A stretch of DNA of 64,000 bases from DASTFY01 sp963769115. GTDB lineage: Bacteria; Actinomycetota; Acidimicrobiia; Acidimicrobiales; Ilumatobacteraceae. Below, piece after piece: positions 27,627 through 36,616 of this stretch; position 1 is the first letter of the stretch; each line of letters starts with the position of its first letter. The position numbers were made by a program, and so were the translations under genes. The stretch spans positions 248,001 through 312,000 of the forward strand of contig CAVYKN010000019.1 in the NCBI GenBank assembly GCA_963769115.1. The letters run 5' to 3'. Under the pieces are notes generated by a model. It searched no databases. It was not told where the DNA came from and saw nothing but the letters and a program-made list of their open reading frames with translations.

Positions 27627-28541
27627 ATGCCGATGACCGACGCCTACCGGACGCACCTGCACGCCCTCGAAGACGAGTCGATCCACATCATGCGAGAGGT
27701 GGCGGCCGAGTTCGAGCGCCCCTGCCTGCTGTTCAGCGGTGGCAAGGACTCGATCGTGATGGCGCGAGTGGCCGAGAAGGCGTTCTGGCCGGGACGGATC
27801 CCGTTCCCCCTCCTCCACATCGACACCGGCCACAACTTCTCCGAGGTCCTCGCCTACCGCGACCGTCGCGTCGAGGAGCTGGGCGTGCGCCTCGTCGTCG
27901 GTTCGGTGCAGGAGTCGATCGACAGCGGCCGGGTCACCGAGGAGAAGGGGCCGAAGGCGAGCCGCAACCGCCTCCAGAGCGTCACCCTCCTCGACACCAT
28001 CGAGCAGCACGAGTTCGACGCCGTCTTCGGCGGTGGGCGCCGGGACGAGGACAAGGCCCGCGCCAAGGAGCGGGTGTACTCGTTCCGCGACGAGTTCGGC
28101 CAGTGGGACCCGAAGAACCAGCGCCCCGAGCTGTGGAGCCTCTACAACGGCCGGCACCGCAAGGGTGAGCACATCCGCGTGTTCCCGATCAGCAACTGGA
28201 CCGAGCTCGACGTGTGGCAGTACATCAAGGTCGAGGAGATCGAGCTGCCGTCGATCTACTACTCGCACCAGCGCGACGTGTTCCGCCGTGACGGCATGTG
28301 GCTGGCCTTGACCCCGTTCGTCACCGTGATGGACGACGAGAAGGTCGAGCGCCGCACCGTCCGGTTCCGCACGGTCGGCGACGCCAGCTGCACCGGCGCC
28401 GTGGAGTCCACCGCCGCCAACGTCGACGACGTGATCATGGAGGTGGCCGCCAGCCGCATCACCGAGCGCGGCGCCACCCGGGCCGACGACAAGTTCGCCG
28501 AGGCCGCCATGGAGGACCGCAAGAAGGAAGGCTATTTCTGA
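27627..28541 (+). CDS. cysD: Sulfate adenylyltransferase subunit 2 (CysD)
   Basis: The 304-residue PP-loop ATP pyrophosphatase forms adenosine 5'-phosphosulfate with CysN. The PP-loop is FSGGKDSIVM near residue 40. HIDTGHNFSEVLAYRD, FGGGRRDEDKARAKERVYSFRD and FPISNWTELDVWQYI are characteristic, as is the C-terminal basic tail ending KKEGYF. The start at 27627 has AGGAG six bases upstream and gives the usual length. ATG 27588 is an alternative coupled to the upstream small ORF. It is the first gene of cysD-cysN-cysC. Confidence 0.96.
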   Translation: MPMTDAYRTHLHALEDESIHIMREVAAEFERPCLLFSGGKDSIVMARVAEKAFWPGRIPFPLLHIDTGHNFSEVLAYRDRRVEELGVRLVVGSVQESIDSGRVTEEKGPKASRNRLQSVTLLDTIEQHEFDAVFGGGRRDEDKARAKERVYSFRDEFGQWDPKNQRPELWSLYNGRHRKGEHIRVFPISNWTELDVWQYIKVEEIELPSIYYSHQRDVFRRDGMWLALTPFVTVMDDEKVERRTVRFRTVGDASCTGAVESTAANVDDVIMEVAASRITERGATRADDKFAEAAMEDRKKEGYF

Positions 28542-28550
28542 ATGACCCCA

Positions 28551-28569
28551 CCGGAAGCAGAGCTTCCGG
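28551..28569 (+). terminator. Perfect 8-bp hairpin between cysD and cysN
   Basis: CCGGAAGC and GCTTCCGG flank the loop AGA, 10 bp after the cysD stop. A second GGGAC/GTCCC stem follows. There is no T-tract, so it more likely tunes the cysD:cysN ratio or mRNA stability than ends transcription. Confidence 0.5.
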
Positions 28570-28639
28570 CGGGGACCCCCGCGGTCCCGTCGGAATTCGT
28601 CACCACGTTTCAAGGTTCGATTGGGAAGGTTTACCTGTA

Positions 28640-29902
28640 ATGGAGATGCTGCGATTCGCCACTGCGGGCTCGGTCGACGACGGCAAGTCGACGCTCATCG
28701 GGCGCCTGCTGCTCGACTCGAAGCAGATCTTCGAGGATCAGCTCGAGGCCGTGGAGCGCACCAGCCGCGACAAGGGCTTCGACTACACGAACCTCGCCCT
28801 CCTGACGGACGGCCTCCGGGCCGAGCGCGAGCAGGGCATCACCATCGATGTCGCCTACCGCTACTTCGCCACGCCGAAGCGCAAGTTCATCATCGCCGAC
28901 ACCCCCGGCCACGTGCAGTACACGCGCAACATGGTCACCGGGGCGTCGACGGCCGACCTGGCCCTCGTGCTGGTGGACGCCCGCAAGGGCATGACCGAGC
29001 AGAGCCGGCGTCACGCCGTGATCGCCTCGCTGCTGCAGGTGAAGCACCTCGCGGTGTGCGTCAACAAGATGGATCTGGTCGACTTCGACGAGAAGGTCTT
29101 CGAGGAGATCCGGGCCGAGTTCACCGAGTTCGCCGGCAAGCTGGAGTTCGCCGACCTCACGTTCATCCCGATCTCGGCCCTGCTCGGTGACAACGTCATC
29201 GAGCACTCACCGAACACCCCGTGGTACGGCGGCCCGACGCTGCTCTGGCACCTCGAGAACCTCTACATCGGGTCCGACCGCAACCTCATCGACCCGCGCT
29301 TCCCGGTGCAGTACGTCATCCGGCCGATGTCCAAGGACCATCACGACTACCGGGGCTACGCCGGCTCGGTCGCGGGCGGTCAGTTCCGGGCCGGCGACGA
29401 GATCCTCGTGCTGCCGTCCGGCTTCACGACGAGCGTCGCCGCGGTCGAGCAGTTCGGCGGCCCCATCGAGGAGGCCTCCGCCGGCATGAGCGTGACGGTG
29501 CGCCTGGCCGACGAGATCGACATCAGCCGCGGCGATCTGCTCTGCCGACCCCACAACGCGCCGATGGTCAGCCAGGACATCGACGCCATGGTGTGCTGGT
29601 TCAGCGAGAAGCCGCTCAGCCCGCGATCCACCTACGCCATCAAGCACACCACCCGCGGCGCCCGCTGCATGGTGCGCGAGCTCAGCTACCGGTTGGACAT
29701 CAACACGCTCCACCGGGACGACGACGCCGGGCGGCTGGCCATGAACGACATCGGCCGCGTCACCCTGCGCACCACGGCACCGCTGTTCTTCGACGAGTAC
29801 CGCCGCAACCGGCACACCGGCAGCTTCATCCTCATCGACGAGGGGACGAACGAGACGGTGGCCGGCGGGATGATCCTCGGCGAGGCCAGCAACATCCCGT
29901 GA
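28640..29902 (+). CDS. cysN: Sulfate adenylyltransferase subunit 1 (CysN), GTPase
   Basis: The 420-residue EF-Tu-like GTPase drives APS synthesis by CysD. G1 is GSVDDGKST, G2 contains REQGITIDVAYRYF, G3 is DTPGH, and G4 is NKMD. The beta-barrel domains follow, with HTTRGARCMVREL typical of CysN. It has no fused APS kinase domain, and kinase CysC is encoded separately downstream with a GTGA overlap. The start at 28640 follows GGGAAGGTTTACCTGTA and matches the family N-terminus MEMLRFATAGSVDDGK. Codon use is ordinary for the window and there is no frameshift. Confidence 0.96.
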   Translation: MEMLRFATAGSVDDGKSTLIGRLLLDSKQIFEDQLEAVERTSRDKGFDYTNLALLTDGLRAEREQGITIDVAYRYFATPKRKFIIADTPGHVQYTRNMVTGASTADLALVLVDARKGMTEQSRRHAVIASLLQVKHLAVCVNKMDLVDFDEKVFEEIRAEFTEFAGKLEFADLTFIPISALLGDNVIEHSPNTPWYGGPTLLWHLENLYIGSDRNLIDPRFPVQYVIRPMSKDHHDYRGYAGSVAGGQFRAGDEILVLPSGFTTSVAAVEQFGGPIEEASAGMSVTVRLADEIDISRGDLLCRPHNAPMVSQDIDAMVCWFSEKPLSPRSTYAIKHTTRGARCMVRELSYRLDINTLHRDDDAGRLAMNDIGRVTLRTTAPLFFDEYRRNRHTGSFILIDEGTNETVAGGMILGEASNIP

Positions 29903-30507
29903 GCACAGCTCGCCCCGGGGCGATCTCGCCCGGCGTGGTCTGGCACCCGACGATCATCGCTCGTTCGGAGCGATGGGCTGTCCGGCACCTCGACGGGGTG
30001 ACGGTCTGGTTCACCGGGCTGTCCGGCTCGGGCAAGTCGACCATCTCCAACGAGGTGGCCCGACTGATGGTCGACGGCGGGCGGGCCGTCTACCTGCTCG
30101 ACGGCGACAACCTCCGCTTCGGGCTCAACGGCGACCTCGGGTTCGACCGCGCCAGCCGTGAGGAGAACGTCCGCCGGGTGGGCGAGGTCGCCCGCCTGAT
30201 GGCCGACGCGGGGATCGCCGCGCTCGTCCCCGTCATCTCGCCGTACCGCGAGGGCCGGGACCGCGTGCGTGAGCTCCACGAGGCCGCGGGCCTGCGCTTC
30301 GTCGAGGTGTTCGTCGACACGCCGATCGAGGAGTGCGAGCAGCGCGACCCGAAGGGCCTCTACGCCAAGGCGAGGGCCGGGGAGCTGCCCGGGTTCACCG
30401 GCATCGACGACCCCTACGAGCCGCCGCTGCAGCCGGACCTCGTGCTCGACACGACGACGGCCGGTCCGCCCGAGCTGGCCGGTCGGGTCGTCGCCCACCT
30501 GTTCTGA
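29899..30507 (+). CDS. cysC: Adenylylsulfate kinase (CysC)
   Basis: The 202-residue kinase phosphorylates APS to PAPS for assimilation or sulfation. P-loop GLSGSGKST near residue 42, LLDGDNLRFGLNGDLGFDRASREEN, VISPYREGRDRVR and DPKGLYAKARAGELPGFTGIDDPYEPP are all diagnostic. The GTG start overlaps the cysN stop (GTGA). About 25 residues precede the core, with the HPTIIARSERWA segment seen in stand-alone CysC. PAPS production suggests PAPS reductase or sulfotransferases elsewhere in the genome. Confidence 0.95.
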   Translation: MSTARPGAISPGVVWHPTIIARSERWAVRHLDGVTVWFTGLSGSGKSTISNEVARLMVDGGRAVYLLDGDNLRFGLNGDLGFDRASREENVRRVGEVARLMADAGIAALVPVISPYREGRDRVRELHEAAGLRFVEVFVDTPIEECEQRDPKGLYAKARAGELPGFTGIDDPYEPPLQPDLVLDTTTAGPPELAGRVVAHLF

Positions 30508-30516
30508 CGGGCTTGC

Positions 30517-31448
30517 TCACCCGTACGGGACGAGCTCGGTCCGGAGATCATGGGCGCCGTCGGCGCGGCAGCACTCGTAGTACAGCCGGATGCCTCGACC
30601 GGCGACCGGTACGACGCTCACGTACCGCAGCGAGCCGGAGCCGTCGGGTGACGAGGCGGCGGGACCATCACCGTGCGCCGTGAAGCGTCCTGTTCGCGTC
30701 CCCGATCGCGATGCCGGTGCGTTCCTCCTAGTTCTCCGCCGCGCCGGCCCGCCCGTCGTAGTACGCGATCCAACGATCTGGGCCCTGGATCACGCTCGTG
30801 AGGCGCGCACCGCGTTCATCCCAGCAGCCGATCCGCCCCTCCAGCGCGACGCCTTCCCACCCCCACTCCAGGCCGTCCGCGCTCGTGCCGTGGCGGGTGA
30901 CCATCTGGTCCGCCTCCGCCGGATCGGCGAGCGGATGACAGCACACCCAGGACCGCCACCGTCGCCGACGCGCAGGACGACCGGATCCTTCATGGCCGTC
31001 GTGGCGTCGCCCGGCATCGTCGACCGCCGACGGTCCGGGGCGAAGGAAGCCGGATCAGGGGCGTCGATCGCGTCCACCCACCAGTGCAGCGTGCCGGGGG
31101 TCGCTCCGGAGACGTACAACCGCCACGTCCGTCGGGCAGGGGCACGATGGCTGGGCGCTCGAGCGACTCGGCTCCGAACTGCTCCTTGTCCAGCACGGCC
31201 ACCGTCTCGAAGACCACCCCGTCCTCCGAGCGGGCCACGACGACCGCGTAGCCTCGGCCGTCGTCCACCGGCCGGCGCAAGCGGTAGGCCAGGTAGGTGA
31301 CGCCGTCCACCGCAGCCGCGCTCGGAGCACCGGCCCAGTAGCCGGGACCCTCTCCCGGCGGCTCTACGACGACATCCGCCTCGGCGGGCCGGGGCAGGGG
31401 TGGGAAGTGATCGGCGGAGTCGGCGCTGCTGGTGGGCATGGCAGCCAC
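30517..31448 (-). pseudogene. Disrupted glycosidase-like five-bladed propeller protein
   Basis: Four reading segments assemble into one protein. It starts MPTSSADSADHF (31439) or MAAMP (31448), continues YLAYRLRRPVDDGRGYAVVVARSEDG and WRLYVSGATPGTLHWWVDAIDA, then MVTRHGTSADGLEW and WIAYYDGRAGAAEN, and ends YVSVVPVAGRGIRLYYECC ... ELVPYG. This layout resembles GH43/GH32-type propellers. Damage includes frameshifts near 31130 and 30950 (each -1 or +2) and 30665, plus an in-frame TAG at about 30729 where the family has a Trp (EN-W-EERTG). Unlike other frameshifted genes here it carries a nonsense change and mixed indels, so genuine decay is possible. Confidence 0.6.
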
Positions 31449-31483
31449 GGTAGGTCGAGACCGTCCACTGGCAGACTGTCACC

Positions 31484-32272
31484 GTGGTCGGCGAGACGGA
31501 GGCGCACGAGTCGAGGACCGGGGCGCAGGCCGTCGAGCGGGCCATCGCCATCATCTCCTGCTTCGACTCCGACGTGCCTGACCTCGGTCTGGGCGAGATC
31601 GCCGAGCGGACGTCGCTGCGGGTGAGCACGGCCCATCGCATCGTGCGGGCACTGGTGCGAGGGGGCCTGCTGGCCCAGGATCCGCGCACCGAGCGCTACC
31701 ACCTGGGGCCTCGCCTCGCCCTGCTGGGCCAGTCGGCGATGGCGCGCTACGGGCTCGACGTCGTGAGGCCCCAACTCGAGGATCTGGCCCGGGTCACCGG
31801 GGAGGCGGCCAGCCTCGGCGTCCGCGACGGGGACGACGTGGTGGTCGTGCTGAGAGCCGAGTCCACCCAGCCGCTGCGCTTCGACCGGCCCCACGGGTCC
31901 CGGGTCCCCCTGCACGCGTCGGCCATGGGCAAGGCGCTCCTGGCCTTCGCGGGGCCCGAGCCCAAGGCCACCGTCGCCGATCTCGGCGGGCTGTCGCGGT
32001 ACACCCCCCGGACCCTGGTCCGACGGTCGGACCTGGTCGCTGACCTCGTGACCACCCGTGAACGCGGATATTCGGTCAACCGCGAGGAGCGCCACGACGG
32101 CGTGTGCGGCGTGGGCGCGCCCGTGCTCGATGCCGACGGCATCGCCCGGGCCAGCGTCGCCATCCAAGGACCGAGCCACCGCTTCGACGACCGGCGGCTG
32201 TCGGAGCTGGGTGAGCGCGTGGTGGCGGCCGCCGCGGCCATCGCCGTGGAGCTGCCGCTCCCCAGCCTCTGA
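31484..32272 (+). CDS. IclR-family transcriptional regulator
   Basis: The 262-residue regulator has an N-terminal winged helix-turn-helix (QAVERAIAIISCFDSDVPDLGLGEIAERTSLRVSTAHRIVRALVRGGLLAQD) and a C-terminal effector domain with the family signatures LHASAMGKALLAF and GYSVNREERHDGVCGVGAPVLD. The GTG start lies about 35 bp from the divergent propeller-glycosidase gene, which is its most likely target. IclR proteins usually respond to small organic acids or sugar breakdown products. The effector is not predictable. Confidence 0.92.
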   Translation: MVGETEAHESRTGAQAVERAIAIISCFDSDVPDLGLGEIAERTSLRVSTAHRIVRALVRGGLLAQDPRTERYHLGPRLALLGQSAMARYGLDVVRPQLEDLARVTGEAASLGVRDGDDVVVVLRAESTQPLRFDRPHGSRVPLHASAMGKALLAFAGPEPKATVADLGGLSRYTPRTLVRRSDLVADLVTTRERGYSVNREERHDGVCGVGAPVLDADGIARASVAIQGPSHRFDDRRLSELGERVVAAAAAIAVELPLPSL

Positions 32273-32309
32273 GGGGGACCCAGTCGGCGGGGGACCGACC
32301 CCGCCGGGT

Positions 32310-33422
32310 TCAGGAGGCCAGGGCCTCGTCGACCACGGTCCTGAAGGCCGCCTGCACCTCGTCCGACGACCAGGGAGTGGGATCGAGCGGATGGCCCCGT
32401 CGACCGGACCGCACGATCTCGGCCACCGCGTCTGCCGCCGCGGCCACGTCGCCGGCCGGGACGAGCGTCCCCGCCGCGCCCATCGCCACCAGTTCCGCGG
32501 CGCCATCGATGTCGTAGGCCACGAACGGGACACCGGCGACCGCGGCGTGCACGAGCACCTCCGGAAGACCGCCGTCCCGGAACAGGGCGACCACGGCGTC
32601 GGCGGCCGCCACGAGGTCACGCTCGTCCTCGACGTGGCCGATGACGGCGCTGTCGTCGGCCAGGCCGGCCTCCTCGAGGCGCCGGCGGAGGGGGACGTCG
32701 AGCGGGCCGCTCCCGGCGACGACCAGGAACGGGCGGGGCATGACGTCCTGCCACCGGTCCGCCAGCTCCGGGAGCCGCCACGTCCCGTTGCGGGACTCGA
32801 GGCTGGCGATCGACATGACGAGCGGGCGGTCCTCCGGAACCCCGTACCGCTCCAGCACGCGGTGGCGCGCCGCAGCGGGCGCCGGTTGCCGGCCGACGTC
32901 GACGCCGGAGCGGACCACGCGGATCTTGTCCTGCGGGATGCCCAGCGCCACGTAGCGGTCGGCCAGGTCCGAGCCGACGGTCGCGTACCGGGTGGTGACC
33001 GGCTCGAGGATCCGTTCGACCACACCGAAGGCCCGTGACGCCCGGCGTGAACGTCCGGCACCGGGGTCGGCCATCGAGATCACGTGCACGGTCGGCGGCC
33101 GCCCGGCCAGGAGGACGGCAGCGCGGCCGAGGACCCCGCTCTTCGACTGGTGGGTGATGACGAGGTCAGGCTGCAGGCGGCGGATCACCCGGGCCAGCCG
33201 GAGCACGGCTCGCCCGTCATCGATCAGGCTGACGCGACGCACGAGCCGGGGCTCGATGATCACGCTCGTCACCGGGACGCGTGCCTCGCCGAGCGCCGGC
33301 CAGGAGTCCCCACCGACGACCAGGTGGTGTCGGGCGTCGGGAACGGCCTGCACCACATCGAGGAGACGGCGCTCGGAGGCGCCCCTCAGATACCGCGTGC
33401 AGACGTGGAGGATGGTGGGCAT
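32310..33422 (-). CDS. GT4-type glycosyltransferase
   Basis: The 370-residue GT-B enzyme begins MPTILHVCTRYLRGASERRLLDVVQ with the acceptor-domain Gly loop. The donor domain has VMSIASLESRNGTWRLPELADRW, VVAGSGPLDVPLRRRLEEAG, VIGHVEDERDLVAAADAVVALFRDGGLPEVLVHAAVAGVPFVAYD and the E-x7-E-like region near GGLPEVLVHAA. A retaining GT4 fold is clear, but sugar specificity is not. It lies 1 bp after the Wzz-like gene and is cotranscribed with it, suggesting surface polysaccharide assembly together with the nearby WecA-like transferase. Confidence 0.88.
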   Translation of the reverse strand: MPTILHVCTRYLRGASERRLLDVVQAVPDARHHLVVGGDSWPALGEARVPVTSVIIEPRLVRRVSLIDDGRAVLRLARVIRRLQPDLVITHQSKSGVLGRAAVLLAGRPPTVHVISMADPGAGRSRRASRAFGVVERILEPVTTRYATVGSDLADRYVALGIPQDKIRVVRSGVDVGRQPAPAAARHRVLERYGVPEDRPLVMSIASLESRNGTWRLPELADRWQDVMPRPFLVVAGSGPLDVPLRRRLEEAGLADDSAVIGHVEDERDLVAAADAVVALFRDGGLPEVLVHAAVAGVPFVAYDIDGAAELVAMGAAGTLVPAGDVAAAADAVAEIVRSGRRGHPLDPTPWSSDEVQAAFRTVVDEALAS

Positions 33423-33423
33423 G

Positions 33424-34062
33424 TCAGAGTCGCTCCGCTTCTGAGGTGGACGTGCCAGGGGACGGGATCAGCACGCTGGGCCGGTCGAGGAGGCCGAGGT
33501 AGGCGAGGACGAAGAGCACGCACAGGGCCAGCACGAAGCCCGTGCCCGCCCCGACCATCGCCGTGCGGACCGGTTCGAGGCCGAGCCGGCGCACCTCGCC
33601 GTTCACGACATCGTGGGCGACGGACACCTCCTGGCTGCGGAGGTCCGCCGCCGCGCCGGCGGCCACGATGGCGATCGTCTGCACGCGGTCGCGGTTGCGC
33701 CCCGACACCTCCACCCCGACCGCGTCCGCCTCGGGACCGGCGACGACCGAGATGGGGCGCAGCCGGCCCACGGTGGTGCCGAGCTCGGTGGCGACAGCCG
33801 CCCGCACCTCCGGGGAGCGGAGCAGCTCGCGGACGGCCGCGGCCTCGGCCGGCGTCTCCGGTGAGAGCTCGACATAGGCCGTGGCGGTGTACCCGGGCTC
33901 CGACGACCCGCCGATGACGAAGCCGAGCAGCCCGGCCCCCGCGGCGACGAGGGCGACCGCCCAGCCGAACCGGCGCACGAACCCTGGCGTAGAGGGCCTC
34001 GTCAGGTCGATCAGCTCGCTCGACGCCGGTCCGGCCCGGTAGGTGGCCTGCACGCTCGTCAT
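33424..34062 (-). CDS. Wzz/capsular chain-length-determinant-like membrane protein
   Basis: The 212-residue protein has two membrane helices (GWAVALVAAGAGLLGFVIGG near 38-57, and GAGTGFVLALCVLFVLAYLGLL near 175-195) that flank an extracytoplasmic domain starting YTATAYVELSPETPAEAAAVRELL. This topology matches Wzz/CapA-type polysaccharide co-polymerases. The Pro-rich motif of classical Wzz near TM2 is absent and no kinase domain is fused. The start at 34062 follows GAAGGGACCGTTCC. It is paired with the glycosyltransferase gene. A palindromic site lies 40 bp upstream. Confidence 0.7.
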   Translation of the reverse strand: MTSVQATYRAGPASSELIDLTRPSTPGFVRRFGWAVALVAAGAGLLGFVIGGSSEPGYTATAYVELSPETPAEAAAVRELLRSPEVRAAVATELGTTVGRLRPISVVAGPEADAVGVEVSGRNRDRVQTIAIVAAGAAADLRSQEVSVAHDVVNGEVRRLGLEPVRTAMVGAGTGFVLALCVLFVLAYLGLLDRPSVLIPSPGTSTSEAERL

Positions 34063-34101
34063 GGAACGGTCCCTTCGTTCGCCGGTCAGGTCCTCGGTCC
34101 A

Positions 34102-34122
34102 GTATTCCATTTTGTGGAGTAC
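34102..34122. promoter_or_regulatory. Operator-like palindrome between divergent Wzz-like and FtsX-like genes
   Basis: GTATTCCA and TGGAGTAC, complementary at seven of eight positions, flank the AT-rich spacer TTTTG. The site lies in an AT-rich patch 40 bp upstream of the Wzz-like start and about 115 bp from the divergent permease start, a position suited to a dimeric regulator. Confidence 0.5.
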
Positions 34123-34238
34123 GTTTCCACCGTTGGCCGTGAGACTTGCACCACCGCGGGATCCGGCGGGCGCACCGTGTTGGCACCCGCCCGGCCGTGT
34201 AGGCACCACCCTCGTCGCTGACGACCACGGCAGCCAGA

Positions 34239-36603
34239 ATGCTCCCGATGACGGCGGGCGGCCTGGTGCGCCACATGCTCTGGAAGCGGCTGGCGAGCTC
34301 GTGGCTCGTCATCGCCCTCATCGCGGGCGCAGCCGGTGGACTGACGACCGGGCTGGTCGCCGGCGCGTCACGGACGAGCTCGGCGGCTGAGCGCTTCCTC
34401 GCCGAGACGCGGCTGCTCGATCTCATGGTCACGAACCCTGAGATGACGGTCGCGCAAGCCGACGAGGTGCGCCGGCTCCCGGACGTCGATGGGGTGGCGT
34501 TGCTGACCGGCATCGCGCTCTTCCCGCACGACGCCGGGTTCACCAACATCACCGCGAGCGTCGACGAGGGTTGGGGCGTCGAGGTCGACGTGCCCAGGCT
34601 GGTGCGAGGGCGGGTCGCCGAACCGGAGGCGGACGACGAGCTGGTGCTCACCGAGTCCATGGCCCGGCTGCTGGAGGTCGACGTGGGCGATACGGTCCGC
34701 TTCGACTCCTGGTCGCCGGAGCAGTTCGCCTCGTGGTCCGGCAGGGAGCCGCCGGACGAGGAGGCCAGAACCTACCTCGGTCCGACCGTGGACCTCGAAG
34801 TCGTCGGCGTCACCCGCCACCCCGTCGAGCTGACGACGGACGACCCGACCGCCTACTTCACCGCCCTGCCGCCGGCCTTCTGGCGCACCTACGAGGGCAC
34901 GATCGCAGAGTTCGGGTTCCGCTTCCTCGCCATCGACCTCGGCGAGGCACCCAGCGCCGAGACGCAAGCCACGGTGGCGAACGCCGTCCGGGAGATCGTG
35001 GGTCCCGAGAGCGGGATGGAGGAGGCCGGCGAGTTGTCCGGCCAACCCGTGCTCCTCACCCTCGACTTCGTCGCCACGGCCATGCTGGCGCTGGCGGTGG
35101 CCACCGGGCTCGCCGGTCTGATCGTGGGAGGGCTCCTGATCCTCCGGACAGTCACCCGCGCCGCGGACGAGACCGCCGAGCTCCGGTCTCTCGGCATGAC
35201 CGGTACGGCAAGAGGCCGAGCGGTCACGGCCGCGGCTGTTCCATCGGCCCTCGGCGCCGCCGCTCTCACGCTGATCGTCGCCGTCGCGTCCTCGGCGCTC
35301 GTGCCCTTTGGGCTGGCGGGAAGGGCCGAGCCCGATCCGGGTCTGCGCTTCGACACCGCCGTCGTCCTCATCGGGGCGGCACTCACGTGCGTTCTCGTGC
35401 TGGCCATCGTTGCGGTGGCTGCCATGCGAACGATCCACCGGCGGCGGGCTCAGGCTGCCGCCACGGTGACGGACGCGGTCGCGGTTCGCCGAGCTCGGCC
35501 TCCCCGTCGGGCCGCTGTGCGGGCTCGACCTCGTACTGGGATCGAGCCGCCGGGGCCGTGGGGCCAACCAGGCGGCGGTCGTCGGCGCCGCGCTGGCCGC
35601 CATGGCCGGGGCAGGCGCGCTCGTGCTGACGGCCAGCACCGACCACCTCTTCGCGACACCGAGGTCGTTCGGCTGGACCTGGGACTACACCGTTCCCGAG
35701 GAGGTCGCCGAGCACCTCGTTGACGACCCCGCCGTGGAGTCCGTCGGGATCGTACGCGCGGGACCTCTGACGATCGACGGCCGGGCCACGGTCACCCGGG
35801 GCATCAGCTCGCTCAAGGGGGAGCTTCCCCTGCTGCTCGTCGACGGGCGTCAGGCCGAGCGGGGCGAGGTCGTCCTCGGTACGCGGACGATGGACGACCT
35901 CGGCGTCGACATCGGCGACACCATCGTGGCCAGCGGCGCGAACGAGGAGCAGGAGCTCCGGGTGGTGGGCGGGGCGGTTTTCGCCGGCGTGATCGATGTC
36001 CCCGAGGCGGGCCGGGGGGCGGCCATGCCCCTCGAGGAGCTCACCAGGCTGGGACTCTTCGGCGAAGAGGGCGACCCCACCGGCCTGATCGCCCTGGCCG
36101 AAGGAGCCGACCGTGAAGCGTTCGCCCGCCGGATCACCGAGGAGACGGGAGAGGCGCCCGGGTCGGTCGAGCAACCCGTCGAGCTGGCGAGGCTCCGTGA
36201 GATCGAGGCCTTTCCCTTCCTCTTGGCCGCCTTCCTGACCGGCATCGGCCTCGTCGCCATGGCTCACGCTCTCGTGGTGACGACCAGGCGCCGGCGGAGC
36301 GACATCGCCGTGCTCCGCGCCCTCGGCCTCGCCCGCCGCGGCGTCTACCAGGCCGTATCCACCCAAGCCGTCGTGTTGGCCCTGCTCGGCGCGACCATCG
36401 GTGTGCCGCTCGGGATCGCCGCCGGCCAGGCCCTCTGGCGGGGGCTGGCGCGGTCCCTAGGACTCGTGGACGTCGTCGACGTGCCGTGGCCGCTGATCCT
36501 CGGCGCCACCGCGCTCGCCGCAGCGACGCTCGCCGTTCTCGCGCTGATCCCGGCGCGGGGGCTCGTCCGCACCAGGCCCGCCGTCACCCTCCGGGCGGAG
36601 TGA
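34239..36603 (+). CDS. FtsX-type ABC transporter permease with two FtsX domains (one frameshift)
   Basis: After correcting one extra T near 35487 (DAVAV | AELGLPVG), the 787-residue protein has a first membrane helix (SSWLVIALIAGAAGGLTTGLVAG), a large extracytoplasmic domain, and a first FtsX bundle (FVATAMLALAVATGLAGLIVGGLLIL onward). A second periplasmic domain and a second FtsX bundle end with RRSDIAVLRALGLARRGVYQAVSTQA. This is the layout of large MacB/LolE-like permeases that act on lipids, lipoproteins or peptides. No ATPase partner lies adjacent. The ABC-2 ATPase at 40.3 kb pairs with its own permease. The start is ATG 34239 or 34248. Confidence 0.8.
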
Positions 36604-36616
36604 CGGACGGCCGGGC

